Positions 45,749 to 56,345 of a stretch of 64,000 nt of DNA are shown here, piece by piece. Under the pieces are notes generated by a model. It was not told the DNA's origin and made no database searches. It saw nothing but the letters and a program-made list of their open reading frames with translations. Made by a program: the position numbers and the translations under genes. Source of the stretch: Karalla daura (Eukaryota; Chordata; Actinopteri; Chaetodontiformes; Leiognathidae); assembly GCA_029224185.1 (NCBI GenBank), contig CM055193.1:23636059-23700058 (forward strand), given 5' to 3'. Numbering within the stretch: the first letter of the stretch is position 1; each line of letters opens with the position of its first letter.

Positions 45749-46888
45749 TTTCAGCACTCACCGAAGACCTCACATCTCAGACTGTAATGGCAGCACATGC
45801 TCCTGTCGCCTAATATGGACAATAAAAACCAGAAAACATGTCACCTTTGAGAAAGGCCAACATGGTGAAACCTCATCCGAGCACACTTTGTCAAGTTATT
45901 TAGAAATGCAATCGAACTTGGTAACAAACGTAAATAATCTTCAATCTTAAATCTACTTTATGATTCAAATGTATGCCTGTGACAAACCAAATACGGACGC
46001 ATCGAATAAAAGCCATTCAGCAGCTGCATTTTGAACATATTTGATAAGAGATGATTTCTCTTAACCAGCTACTCTCCTTGTTTGATACAAGGTATTCAGC
46101 TGATCACAGAGCCTGGCCTGGACTGAGTTACATCCTACCCCTCAGAAGCACTCTGGATCTCCAGCCTTTGGGGTCATGAATCTTGCATGACCTATAGATG
46201 CGGCCATCAAAACACTGGCAGCGGTGATGGTCACCGAAATGCCGCGGTCCCCACGGCAGACGTTATAAATACACATCTTGCCTCTCAGATACAGCAAAAT
46301 GCTTTTATGCTTTGACAGAACTGTATGTACATGTCCCCTCGTCGCAGGGTTAATGTGCCAGACTACATTAGAGTTCCCCAATCTGCATGTGCTGAATATG
46401 CATTAGGCGGAGGAGGCCGTGTACTGCGTGGTTGCAACATCTGTGCCTCCTTTGTTTCAGATGAGTGGGCCATTTTTGGACGCCCGGTGACAAGCGCGGC
46501 GCCTCACATCACAGGCGGGTTTCCAGCCATGTGGCACACGGTGGCTAACACGCTTGTTGTGCCATTGAGGGACAACAACGCCAGCCTCGCCACGGACGGG
46601 GAGCGGCGAGGCTCTGTGTCATACTTGACCTGCGGAGTGGACGGGAGAGCTGTGCTGTGCCTCTGTTCCGCTGTCACAACATCCCTGCGTGGTCGCCTCT
46701 CTCAGCCAATACCAATCAGGGGAAACAAATGCGGAATTCACAGAGAGACGGCGGCGGCGTGGGGAGAGTGATTATAATCAAAATATCAGGCTCTTGTCGC
46801 GCCAGTGAGAGCCAAGCTGCAGCTCCTTTGTTGCCGTACAAGACACTTAGAAATGTAACAAACAGGGCCGGTAATGCACCGAGGACAT
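45749..46888. other. Unique non-coding stretch with a CpG-rich part
   Basis: 46470-46660 is CG-enriched. A 148-codon plus frame (46325-46771) has no recognised domain. Confidence 0.45.
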
Positions 46889-46902
46889 CCCCCCCCCCCC
46901 CC
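46889..46902 (+). repeat. Poly-C run, 14 bases
   Basis: Fourteen consecutive C residues. Confidence 0.95.
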
Positions 46903-47978
46903 GCCGTGCACTGCAGCCTTTGCCGGGTGCCTCCGACTCCATTTCTGTAACCTTTTGTGGAATGCGATGGCAGATCGATGAAATTGCAATGACTGTAGTG
47001 CCGCGCATTGATCGCGGGTTGTCTGTGGCCGTGGTCAATAACCTGTAGATGTAACTGGGGACCAGGGGCGAACAATCAGCGCAATCACATGAGGCCTCCA
47101 CATTGTGCTTTTTCAACATAGGTTCGCCGCTAACAGATGATTGCGCGGCTTGTGAAACGCTCAATAACAAATCTAAAGCAGGCCGTAATGATAAAAGTTT
47201 CTTTGGCGTTCGATGGGTTGAAGTTTCGCGGCGCTGAATGTCACACGGACTGTAAAAGGGATTATGTAATCTAAAAAGTCCAGTGACACATTGTGTTTGC
47301 ATTTCACACGGACCACTTTTCCAACATGTTTCTCAAGAAAGACCAGATAAAATCGTACAATACATCAGTATATAAATACTGCGACAATTAAAGAAGACTA
47401 AAGAAGATTGACACCATGCACATACTATGAATATTGCAAGTAGCACAGCTGTAAGGTGATTAAACTTTTAACTGCAAAGTTTTCTCCTATGTTTCTCCTA
47501 TCTACACTTACTTTAGAACCTGGGTAAAGTAAATAGTAGCCTGATAATTCCCCTCCAGCATGACTGTGGAGCTCAAGGCTAATGGGTCTTGAGGCCGGGC
47601 TGCAGATGTTGCAGAAGTTACATCACTGTGAACCAGATCTTTTTCCACATCCAGACAAGAGCGAAGATCACAGGGAAATGTTTATTTGTGCCTCTCGGCC
47701 GCAGTGGGAGTCCCACGATGACATATGCTTTGTTGATTCGATTGGTTTAAGTTCGGGTCAGCGATACAGACAGGTGCTTCATCCAATCGCCTGTGCCTGG
47801 CCTTTTCCTCGCACTTCCCAAGGACAACCTCCCCAGATGGTTCCGTGTAATAACCCATCTGGCGCGTCAGGTTCTGTACCTCAACCGTGCTGGAACAAAG
47901 ACACCACTTGTGCTCAAGATCCACTGGTTTCGATCCCGCTTGATATTTCTGTTCACTCATCCTTTTTGGGCACAGGGA
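46903..47978. other. Unique non-coding stretch
   Basis: No gene or recognised repeat. Confidence 0.5.
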
Positions 47979-48006
47979 TGTGTGTGCATGTGTGTGTGTG
48001 TGTGTG
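47979..48006 (+). repeat. (TG)n microsatellite
   Basis: TG run with one CA interruption. Confidence 0.9.
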
Positions 48007-48669
48007 AGACCTGTTATCTCATCTCAAGACAGAATATTTACACACATCAAAATGAGTCGCTCTGCCCGTTTAGTCCTACTTGGCAATCGTTAGCATGGCT
48101 GCTTGCTAAACTGAAGTGATTACTGTGAAAACCACACCCGCAGATCATCACCGTATTAATCCTCTGTATTATGAGCATGCTAGAATACTAATGCATGTAG
48201 ATCAGTGCGTTGCAGTTACCAGAATGTGAATGATTACGTGTAAAAATAACCTTTTTGATGCGGTGCAGGGCAATGCGATATGCTGCCGCGGAGCTCACAC
48301 ATTAGCAGACGGATGGTTACAAAAGGAGAGCCTCCCCCGATGAAAGCGTTAAAAAAAATTGCCTCACCTTACCCGAATGAGCCCCCACTTTACATTACTC
48401 AACCCCATCCATCTGGAAACACGAGTCCACCGTCCCAGGCCCGGTCGATTCAAGTCTGCGCCGACTGTCTATGATTGTCAGCACTCCGAGGTTAATAGTC
48501 AATGGATCGTTGCCACATCGCTCCGAATCCATTTTCAGTCCCCCGGGACTTTGTCCGAAGCCCACGCATCTGTAACTGGCAACCCCAATCAGTGGGCAGT
48601 CATCAGTCTGTCAGCTGGTAAATCCTCTGTGAGGAACCTGCCGGTAAAACCAAAAAACAAGGGAGCGTT
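48007..48669. other. Unique non-coding stretch
   Basis: No gene recognised. Confidence 0.5.
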
Positions 48670-48680
48670 GGGGGGGGGGG
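48670..48680 (+). repeat. Poly-G run, 11 bases
   Basis: Eleven consecutive G residues. Confidence 0.9.
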
Positions 48681-48879
48681 TAGACTGCTCTGATGTGACA
48701 CGGTTCCACCTTTTACCTGACACAGAGAACCAGCAACTAGATTATTTTACCTCAATCACGTTTTTTTTTTAAATCAGATATACAATGTGAGGGTTGTTTA
48801 TCACCACGGAGGCCAAAATGTTCCCTCTAATTATTATGTAGTATTGTTTGCGCGAGTCCGTGTTCAACAGTGGGTGCGA

Positions 48880-48897
48880 TTTTTTTTTTTTTTTTTT
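48880..48897 (+). repeat. Poly-T run, 18 bases
   Basis: Eighteen T residues followed by CCCAGGCAATTATCTCTGCAG, which resembles an acceptor tract. No exon is recognisable downstream. Confidence 0.9.
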
Positions 48898-49177
48898 CCC
48901 AGGCAATTATCTCTGCAGCGTGTTTATTTATCTTACTGTTTCTCCGAGTTGGGCCTAATAAATATGTATGATTAAAGTAACCAGGTCTTTTGTTGCTTCA
49001 TGTAGAACTAATTAGGTTTTAATGACAGTTTCTAATGCCGCCGAATCTGGCGGGCGACCAATTAATCACAATCTTATGAGCGATATATCGCCACATTCAT
49101 CACTTTCAGGTTGTGATAACACCGACGCGTGTGCGAGCGACGCTGCTGGTGAACCCTCTGCCCGGTGATGGTTAGGA

Positions 49178-49190
49178 GGGGGGGGGGGGG
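49178..49190 (+). repeat. Poly-G run, 13 bases
   Basis: Thirteen consecutive G residues. Confidence 0.95.
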
Positions 49191-50980
49191 CTTGCGTCTG
49201 GTTCGCCTTAACCCGTCGGTCGAGTCAAACCGCAGCCTTTTTTTTTACTAATTCAAGGACAATCGCTCATTCACTATTCAAAAAAGTCAAACTTGTAATG
49301 AGTCTTCTGTTTGGCTGTTTGATTGTTTCTCCCCTGCGTCGGCCCGGATAAGAAGCCAGGGAAATTGGAATTGATTGACTGCGAGAGAGAGAGAGAGAAA
49401 AAGCAAAAATTAAAGAAGTTGTTTGTTTTTCTCCCGCGACCCGCCTCTCGCGGTACGAAGCAAAGCAAACCTTCCCGGCGCGGCGGAGCGCCCGTGTCCA
49501 TGGCATGGATTTCACGCGGCACGTCCAAGAAGCCACTGGGGACTCTGCCTCCTCCTCACGTCATGAGAATGTAAAAGCCGATCTTGTGCGAGATATTGGT
49601 CAATGACCCGCTCAATATCACAGCCCTGGTTGCAGATGCGTGGGTGAACTCCTGACTCCTGCCTGAGCCACTGTCGGAGGACTGCGGCGTATTTTCGCAC
49701 AGACCCCTTAATAATTACCTGCCCGCTCGCTCTGAGCACAGTCGCACTTTATGTGACTAAAACTAAATCTCGAGTCTCATTGTTTGGTCCGTCGGTGAAA
49801 AATGAGCTTGCTCTGTGACATCTGTGCAAACTCCATCTGCTGAGGAAGAGCGTGGCATGTGCTCGGAGCCTGGAATAGGTTTGCAGTCTTCTTGCCAGCT
49901 TCGCTTTTTTTTTTTTCCCTTTCCAGGGAACTGCTCCTGCCAGAATCGAGAAGCAAGAATGAAGATACCCAGGAGTTGCGATGCAGCCTGTTTGATGTTT
50001 TAGACGTTCATATAATGCTCAGCCAAAGCCATGTGGGTGCATTTGGAGTAATCTACAGGGTTGGACGTACAAGGCTTGTCACGTCATATAGAAGATTGTG
50101 ACGTAAGATCTGATGGCTTCGCACATCATGGCACCATTGATCGCGGGGTCAGTCCATGATATCACAATTACACATCTGGAATCAGCCAAGGAGCAGATTG
50201 CATGGTGTGAAACGCTGACGTAAAGTCGGATTTATGGACAACTTGAAGTTGCTACAAGCCACACATACTGTATATCTGCAAACCAGAAAGCTTGTTTTTG
50301 GAAATGCTGCACCGGCAAATTTTGCACGGAATGATGAAGCATAGTCTGATAGCAGCTGGGCAGCTGCTTAATTGGCTGAAGAGTCTTAATTTGAGCGCAT
50401 TAATGTTTGGACAGGTGGGTGTTTGAGGGCAGTGATGGTGCAGGTGTGCTCATGTGTAACAGACACTGCAAGGGCAGGCTCCTCAATCTCGGCCAATGAC
50501 ACGGGTTTAGCTAAAAAAAACTGCAAAACTCTGCATGATGATTCTCTGTACACTGTCCTGGTCTTGCCACACGATAATTTACTCAAGGCAACTCTAGTTG
50601 TGCAACGCACAAGCACTAAACCTGCTTCTGCAGTTTTTATTGATTTTAACGGCCACATGAGATAAAGAGATGGCACCCTAAATCATAAATCCAGCTCCTC
50701 TGCGGTGCAGCCACTTCATCAGCAGTTAGCCGACTGAGGCTGAGCAGCCCATGAGAGCAGGCAGCAGGGAGCTGCAGGGACGGGACTGCTGCAGGAGGGT
50801 TCATCAACCGCCCGCCACTGATGCCTACAGAGGATGCAGCCGCCTCCACACTCCTCATATGCATGCACACTGTGCCGTCGTTATATTGAACACGCCGCCA
50901 CAGGAGGAAATAGTCTGCTCACAATTAAATATTATGTCAGAGCGATGTTGAATTTCCCAGTGCAGTGAATTAAACACAAA
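49191..50980. other. Unique non-coding stretch
   Basis: A T-run acceptor-like tract ends in CCTTTCCAG at 49926 and is followed by an open frame to about 50098, but no protein family is recognisable. GAGAGAGAGAGAG lies near 49383-49397. Confidence 0.4.
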
Positions 50981-51049
50981 GTGGGGTGGGTGGGGTGGGG
51001 TGGGGGGCGTGGGGGGGGGGTGGGGGTGGGGGGTGGGGGGGTGGGGGGG
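50981..51049 (+). repeat. G-rich (GGGGT)n-like block
   Basis: Sixty-nine bases made almost only of G with regularly spaced T (one GC step), giving many G runs of 4-10. Exceptional intramolecular G-quadruplex potential. Confidence 0.95.
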
Positions 51050-51762
51050 CTTGTCATGTAGCTTTAATGCAGAATCATCGGAGCCCTGTCACGTGTCCTT
51101 TTCATTTAAGCCGAACCTCTCGGCTGTACGTGGCTGTGTCACATCAATATGGAGCCGCGCGAAGTCACGAGCCAGCAGTCAACCAACTGCAACAGATCTG
51201 TGCTATCACGGACTAGGAATAGTGCCGGGGCCTCGTCACTGTGACCTCCTCTCCGTACCGTCTGAGCACTGTGCACTTTTCAGGGTAGAGGACACAACTT
51301 CCAGAGGAGTCATTTGCCTACATGGATCCGTGAAGTCATATAACAGATGACTCCAGATCCTGCCCTCCGATCGAAGTCGTCTCCACGTTTACCTTTACTC
51401 CATCTTCCCCAGGGTCATGCGGTGTGTGGAATAGCAGAAAAAAAACAAACAACAGCAACAGAGAAGCATCTATTCTCAGTCAGACACCACTATTTCAATT
51501 TGGGGAGCTTTGTTGTCATTGCAGCTATCTGCTACTCCTTTTTGCTGGCCAAGAGAGAAAGTTTTTGCGAATCTTTGTTGATGAAACTATTTTCAGTGGC
51601 AGCGCAGAAACTGCCAAGTAAATCCTCTTGATAGCAAACATGAATTACTATTGAGAGCTGTCTTTTTCTGCCTCCATATGCATGCATGCTGGGACGCTGA
51701 CTGAGAAAATGCATTTTATTATTCGATTGGTAAAAATGGGGGCTATCGCGCCCAAACACAAA
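51050..51762. other. Unique non-coding stretch
   Basis: No gene recognised. Confidence 0.5.
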
Positions 51763-52366
51763 GGCTGTGTCCGAAACCACCCCCTAATCCCTAATCCCTC
51801 ACCATTATATAGCGCACGACATGTAGTGCACTATATAGGGCCCTCACTTACCAACAAATACTGCCGGACACATGATCGGAGTCACCCGGGATGACATCAC
51901 TACTGTTGCATTATACGTACCAAACTGGCAGAAAATACAAGGACGTTAGAACTTTGGTAAATATTACATAAGTAATTAACTTGCCTTCGTTTCATTAATG
52001 TATCCATTCACGTTTCACAAAGTTCATTAAACGGTAATTTACTCATATCTGTACAGCAGCTGCTGTGCCGAGTCTGCTGTTGTCTCGCTCTCTCTTCCGT
52101 GGACGTATTATACAACCTGGATACCGGACTAAACACCGGCCCATTCATTCCTATCCATGCTCCCTTCCCGCTGTCCGACCGCAGAGCGTGACGGGATACA
52201 GGGCTCCAGCTAGTGACCATCCGATGTACACTTGGAATCAAGGTGCATTGTGGGAAACATTAAGTGCCCTTAATCTCGTTCACTAGACATTTGGACACTA
52301 CTTGAAATGGCGTCCACCTGATTAAGTGCCCTATATAGGAGTTAAGGGGTGGTTTCGGACACAGCC
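51763..52366. mobile_element. 604-bp MITE (non-autonomous DNA transposon)
   Basis: The left end GGCTGTGTCCGAAACCACCCC (51763-51783) is the exact reverse complement of the right end (52346-52366). Inside both ends are matching subterminal words (CACTATATAGGG on the left, CCCTATATAGG on the right), plus ATCCCTAATCCC on the left. Flanks AAACACAAA and AAACACACA agree at 8 of 9 positions and may be a target-site duplication. It has no meaningful open frame. Similar GGCTGTGTCCGAAA ends occur in fish genomes; superfamily not assigned. Confidence 0.92.
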
Positions 52367-52572
52367 AAACACACACATATTGCAGTTTTGTCATTTAATC
52401 GCTCCACCCAAGGAAGAGTACTTGGTCACAGACAGAAGTATTTCTACTAATGTAAACATGCATACCACAGCCACTCAGTTATCTAAGCAAATAACTAGGT
52501 TATCGGTTGTGTGTAATAACCAGTTAACAAAAGCATGGTGCGTGAGAGTTGCATGAAAAAGATAACATGGCT

Positions 52573-52598
52573 AATTCAACAATTCAACAATTCAACAA
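52573..52598 (+). repeat. Three perfect copies of an 8-bp tandem repeat
   Basis: AATTCAAC repeats three times without mismatch, followed by AA. Confidence 0.95.
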
Positions 52599-53800
52599 TG
52601 GGAGCGTAAGTTGCTTTTCTTGTGCATATCTTCTACAACGAGTCAAGTTGCAGAAGCAGAGATGGCGTGTCAACCAATGAAAAGGCGGAAAAACTTTTCG
52701 GCTGACTAAAAATCAGTCGCAGAATAAGTTTTGGGGGGAAATGTTCGAGGCGGCGCTCCTTCTGAAGCAACCTCAATGATATCTATTGCAAATAGCTGTT
52801 CAACTGTCGGCGACCTCGTTTGGATTTCTCTCTCTTTTTTTTATGACTGATGTGTTCCTTGTGTTGTTTTTTTGCCCTTTTGTTGTCATTGCTTCCTTTT
52901 TTATTTTGCCGTATATTTTTAAGTCCGAGACCAACCTCATCTCATCTGCTGTAAACTATAAATAAAACATACGGCCGCCGCTGAGCTTTTTTTAAATTCA
53001 AACGGTGCCGCTGTTTTTCACATTGCAGGATGCGCTCGGCCCCTTCACTCGATCCACATCTGCTTTTGTTCAGTCTCCTCGCTCCGGTCTCTTCGCATTT
53101 GGGACGAGGAATTCGCGAGGCCTCGGGACGTGCGCAAATGACGCCTCTCTCAAGTTGCAAGATCATCGGCTCACATGACTGCACCTCCGCTCCGTTTGTG
53201 CCTGGAATCCGTGGATGGTCGCAGCCCGTGGCGACTTTCTCTTGACTTTTTATCCGGGGTGACGGCATCAAAATTCCCTCTTCGTTGTCTGGCTGCATCT
53301 CAATTGGAGCATTTCATTGAAGTCACTGCGTTTAACACCATTCTGGATGGATCCTCCTATGTTGGGCTGTTTTATTGGGCACTCAGTAGTCAGTAAAAGC
53401 TTTGTTGGGACGTCAGACAGATGCTACACTCACCATTTCTACTCAATCAGAGCTGTAAGGACTATGTTAATGTTTGCTCCAGAGATGGATTTGTGGGGGG
53501 TTTACTGCTTGCAGCGCAGGTGCTGCACATTCAATATGCTGTTCGTGGGAATGTATTGGACAACTAATAGGGGATCTGCCTGATGCTGTTCCTTTGTATG
53601 TATTCGTTTTTGCATGAATGGGAGCAGTCCATTTCTCTTTTAAGATGTTTTCTTCATGCAGTGTTGTGTCTGCTTTAAACTTCAAACTTCTCTCTCCCCC
53701 AAAATTTAATTTCGACCTGCCTCCTGAACTGCGTGCTTCATTTGACCCCGCCAGGTCATTTTTTGATTGTTTTATTTGAATTATAATTAAACATTATGTC
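52599..53800. other. Unique non-coding stretch
   Basis: T-rich parts near 52830-52920; no gene recognised. Confidence 0.45.
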
Positions 53801-54100
53801 TTCAGAGTTCAGACATTGCTTTTGAAAAACAAGGACCTAGCTGAGGCATGACTTACATTTCAAGACACTACACCCAGAAAAGTGTGGACTACAGACGTTA
53901 CTCCAAAACTTGGGACCGAACTTCAACCTAAGCTTCAAAGACCTTAGGTTCAAGGAGTTCAAAGAGTTGCCGAGGACCGTCCCCCACAGCAACCTAACCT
54001 GACTCAGATGTACAGTACTGCACTGTCCAAAGATTTGAGAACTGACCCAGACTTGAATCTAAAAAACTTGAAACCGCTCTCCTCCAAGTGACAAAGAAAG
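53800..54100 (+). repeat. ACTTG/CTTCAA-rich degenerate stretch
   Basis: Repeated ACTTGG, ACTTGAA, CTTCAA and GTTCAAGG words suggest an old degenerate simple or transposon-derived sequence. AACCTAAG (53925-53932) and CTTAGGTT (53943-53950) form a perfect 8-bp inverted repeat in it. Confidence 0.35.
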
Positions 54101-54289
54101 TCAATGGAATTAAATTAGGCAGTTTTAAACGGACTTCTCCACTGCAGTGCCTCCATCTCAAGTCCTATTATAATATTTCCGGGTCTTGTCTGGCAAGTGG
54201 TGTAGTTTGTCTTCCTGGACCCTCTTGCTTAATTCTTCATTCTCTCTGCTGAGGTTTCTACAATGAAAGCATCTCACGCCATTTGGTCG

Positions 54290-54640
54290 ATAGCCCGGAA
54301 TTTGATGTAAGGCCTGCAAAATGAAACATTTGATCAAGCGAGGTGTTAAATGCTACAAGGGCCCGTCTGAGTGTGTCGGAATCAGTGGAAACATAATTAG
54401 AGCCGCTGCATTACTTTGGGATTGCTGACATATTCAGCCCCCCCTGCTGCATTATTCATAAATGTTATAACTCTCGCCCATATGGATGCCATTCTCGCTG
54501 CCAGTCTTGGCTCTGTGGATTATGCCACTTTCCCATTGTGGCGCTGCAGAGATATTGCGCTGATAAATTAAGTGGCTGTGTCATTTGTGGAGTATAAATG
54601 GAATGAACCCAGGAATAGAGAGGTCTTTCATCTTTTCTGA
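54290..54640. promoter_or_regulatory. Candidate conserved non-coding element
   Basis: Complex sequence with ACATAATTAGAGCC (near 54391), GCATTATTCATAAATG (near 54450-54465) and GATAAATTAAGTGG (near 54561). No simple repeats, splice signals or transposon words. By texture one of the strongest regulatory candidates in the window; unverified. Confidence 0.3.
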
Positions 54641-55244
54641 TAAGACTGTCCTGATTACATCTAAATGTAGAGCAACATTTAGAGGACTATCAATCAAGGG
54701 GAACCATGAAAAAAGGGGGTGGGGACTGAAGGAATTATGCCCCTAAATGGCCTCCCTCCCTTTAATTTCCTGTGACAGTATGCATTAGCTCTCATCACCA
54801 CCTCGCTGCCATTAAACTGGCAAATGATTATGGCTGCAGCCCCCACCAGCAGCCAGTGGAAGCTAATGTAGCGTTTTCATGGTGTTTTCGTCTCACATCC
54901 TGCCCCTGTGATGCCGCCTTTGCATCTCTGCCTCTTTTAAGTGTCTTTTTAGACTTTTTCCACTCTATCAGATTCCATTCATTTTCACTCCTCTGAGCCC
55001 CATCTGCTTCCCGGGCCCTCGGGGCGAGCCTTTAAAAAGCTGTACGTCTTTTTTGTGTTCTCTCCCTGCTAAGTACAGTAACTGGGGTCAGTCAAGCTTC
55101 AAACTAACACTGTGTTTGAGGTTCCTTGCACAAAGCAGAGGACTTCTTGTGAGTGTTGTGACGTGTTTGCTTCAGTCCTAGTCCTTTGCAGCCTTTGAGG
55201 GGGGATAGATTTTTTTTCTTACTGTAGTGGGATGAGAAGACAGG
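54641..55244. other. Unique non-coding stretch
   Basis: No gene recognised. Confidence 0.5.
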
Positions 55245-55285
55245 AGGCTTGTGTGTGTGCCCGTGTGTGCGTGTGCGCTTGTGTG
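55245..55285 (+). repeat. Imperfect (GT)n/(GC)n tract
   Basis: GTGTGTGTGCCCGTGTGTGCGTGTGCGCTTGTGTGG, a decayed alternating microsatellite. Confidence 0.8.
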
Positions 55286-55797
55286 GCCAAGAGGAAAAGA
55301 TATTTACTGGGTGCCAGGGAATTATGGGAGGTATGTCTACAATTGCAGAGCCATGAATTGTATCAAAGCCTGCTGCCCATCACCGACGATGAGATTTGGC
55401 TCTGCTTAATTCCCCATCGGACGCCTAATTAAGATCTGCAGCTGGTTAATACTGTCATTTAGGCCTCACACACTGACTGTCGTTTACAGGAGAGCATCGC
55501 ATTGTAAGCCTGCTGTTATGCATGTATGAGTGTTTACTCTGCACACGTCCTCTATCATTGAATTTACAGTGTATCTCCATTTATCACCCCAGTAACTAAT
55601 GGCCTTGATGATGGATTGCAGTAATACTGTGTCTATCACTAGGTCCTTAAGTCCTCTTACTGTATATTGTGTTGGTAACCCATCTCATCTATCTTCCCCA
55701 TCCCAGCGCCCGGCTGTATGATACACAGCACATTTTTCCGTGACCAGCAACACACACTGTGTCACGCTTAATAGGGACGTGCTGCTGCTTTTGACAA

Positions 55798-55836
55798 GGG
55801 GGGTTGGGGGTGGGTGGGGGTGGGGATGGAGGGGCG
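55798..55836 (+). repeat. G-rich tract
   Basis: Runs of 3-6 G separated by T, TT or AT; G-quadruplex-prone. Confidence 0.9.
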
Positions 55837-56089
55837 GTGCACGGAAAGGCTGTGCGCTGCACTGTGAGGTGGCTGATATCAAACACTTCCCCTCTTCATT
55901 TGTTCATATCCACGGAGAGCCTTTTTGTTCTACTCCAAAACAGCCTGTGATGTCCGTGGACAGTCCTGTCTCATTATCCCTGCACTTCATATGTTATTTT
56001 AAAAGGTCCTGCCTCAGCAGTGATAAAGGAAGCAGATCTCTGGGTGCCGGGTGGAGTTTTGCCCGCGCTTTGGCGGAAAAATGGTGGCA

Positions 56090-56345
56090 AGCAGCGAATA
56101 GTGCGGGATGATAGTTATATAAGGAAAGAAAACATACATTTGTGTCAGGAATGCAAACTTCAGCACACGTTGAACCAGATACTCCAGCATCTGAGTCAAC
56201 AGCCCTCAAATTTGAGGATATCCCGGAGATCATTTTGAGCCCGCGCACACAATCTTTTATTGCCTTTTCGAAAGGAGGTCTCAAAAATCTTTCGCCAGAC
56301 GACCAAGCAGACATCGACTCTAAATGAGAATCAAATTAAAATTAA
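56090..56345. promoter_or_regulatory. Candidate conserved non-coding element, open on both strands
   Basis: Plus frame 56142-56327 (61 codons) and minus frame 55994-56314 (106 codons) overlap across complex sequence. Neither translation is recognisable. The stretch ends in GAATCAAATTAAAATTAAAGAG. It may be a constrained regulatory element or, less likely, a short exon. Confidence 0.25.

Noticed and set aside
47920..47960. tRNA-like GGTTTCGATCC word
   Set aside because: Only a B-box-like word; no acceptor, D-arm or anticodon arm can be folded upstream.
49888..50101. Exon after the T-rich acceptor-like tract ending at 49926
   Set aside because: The open frame downstream has no recognisable protein similarity and no clear donor.
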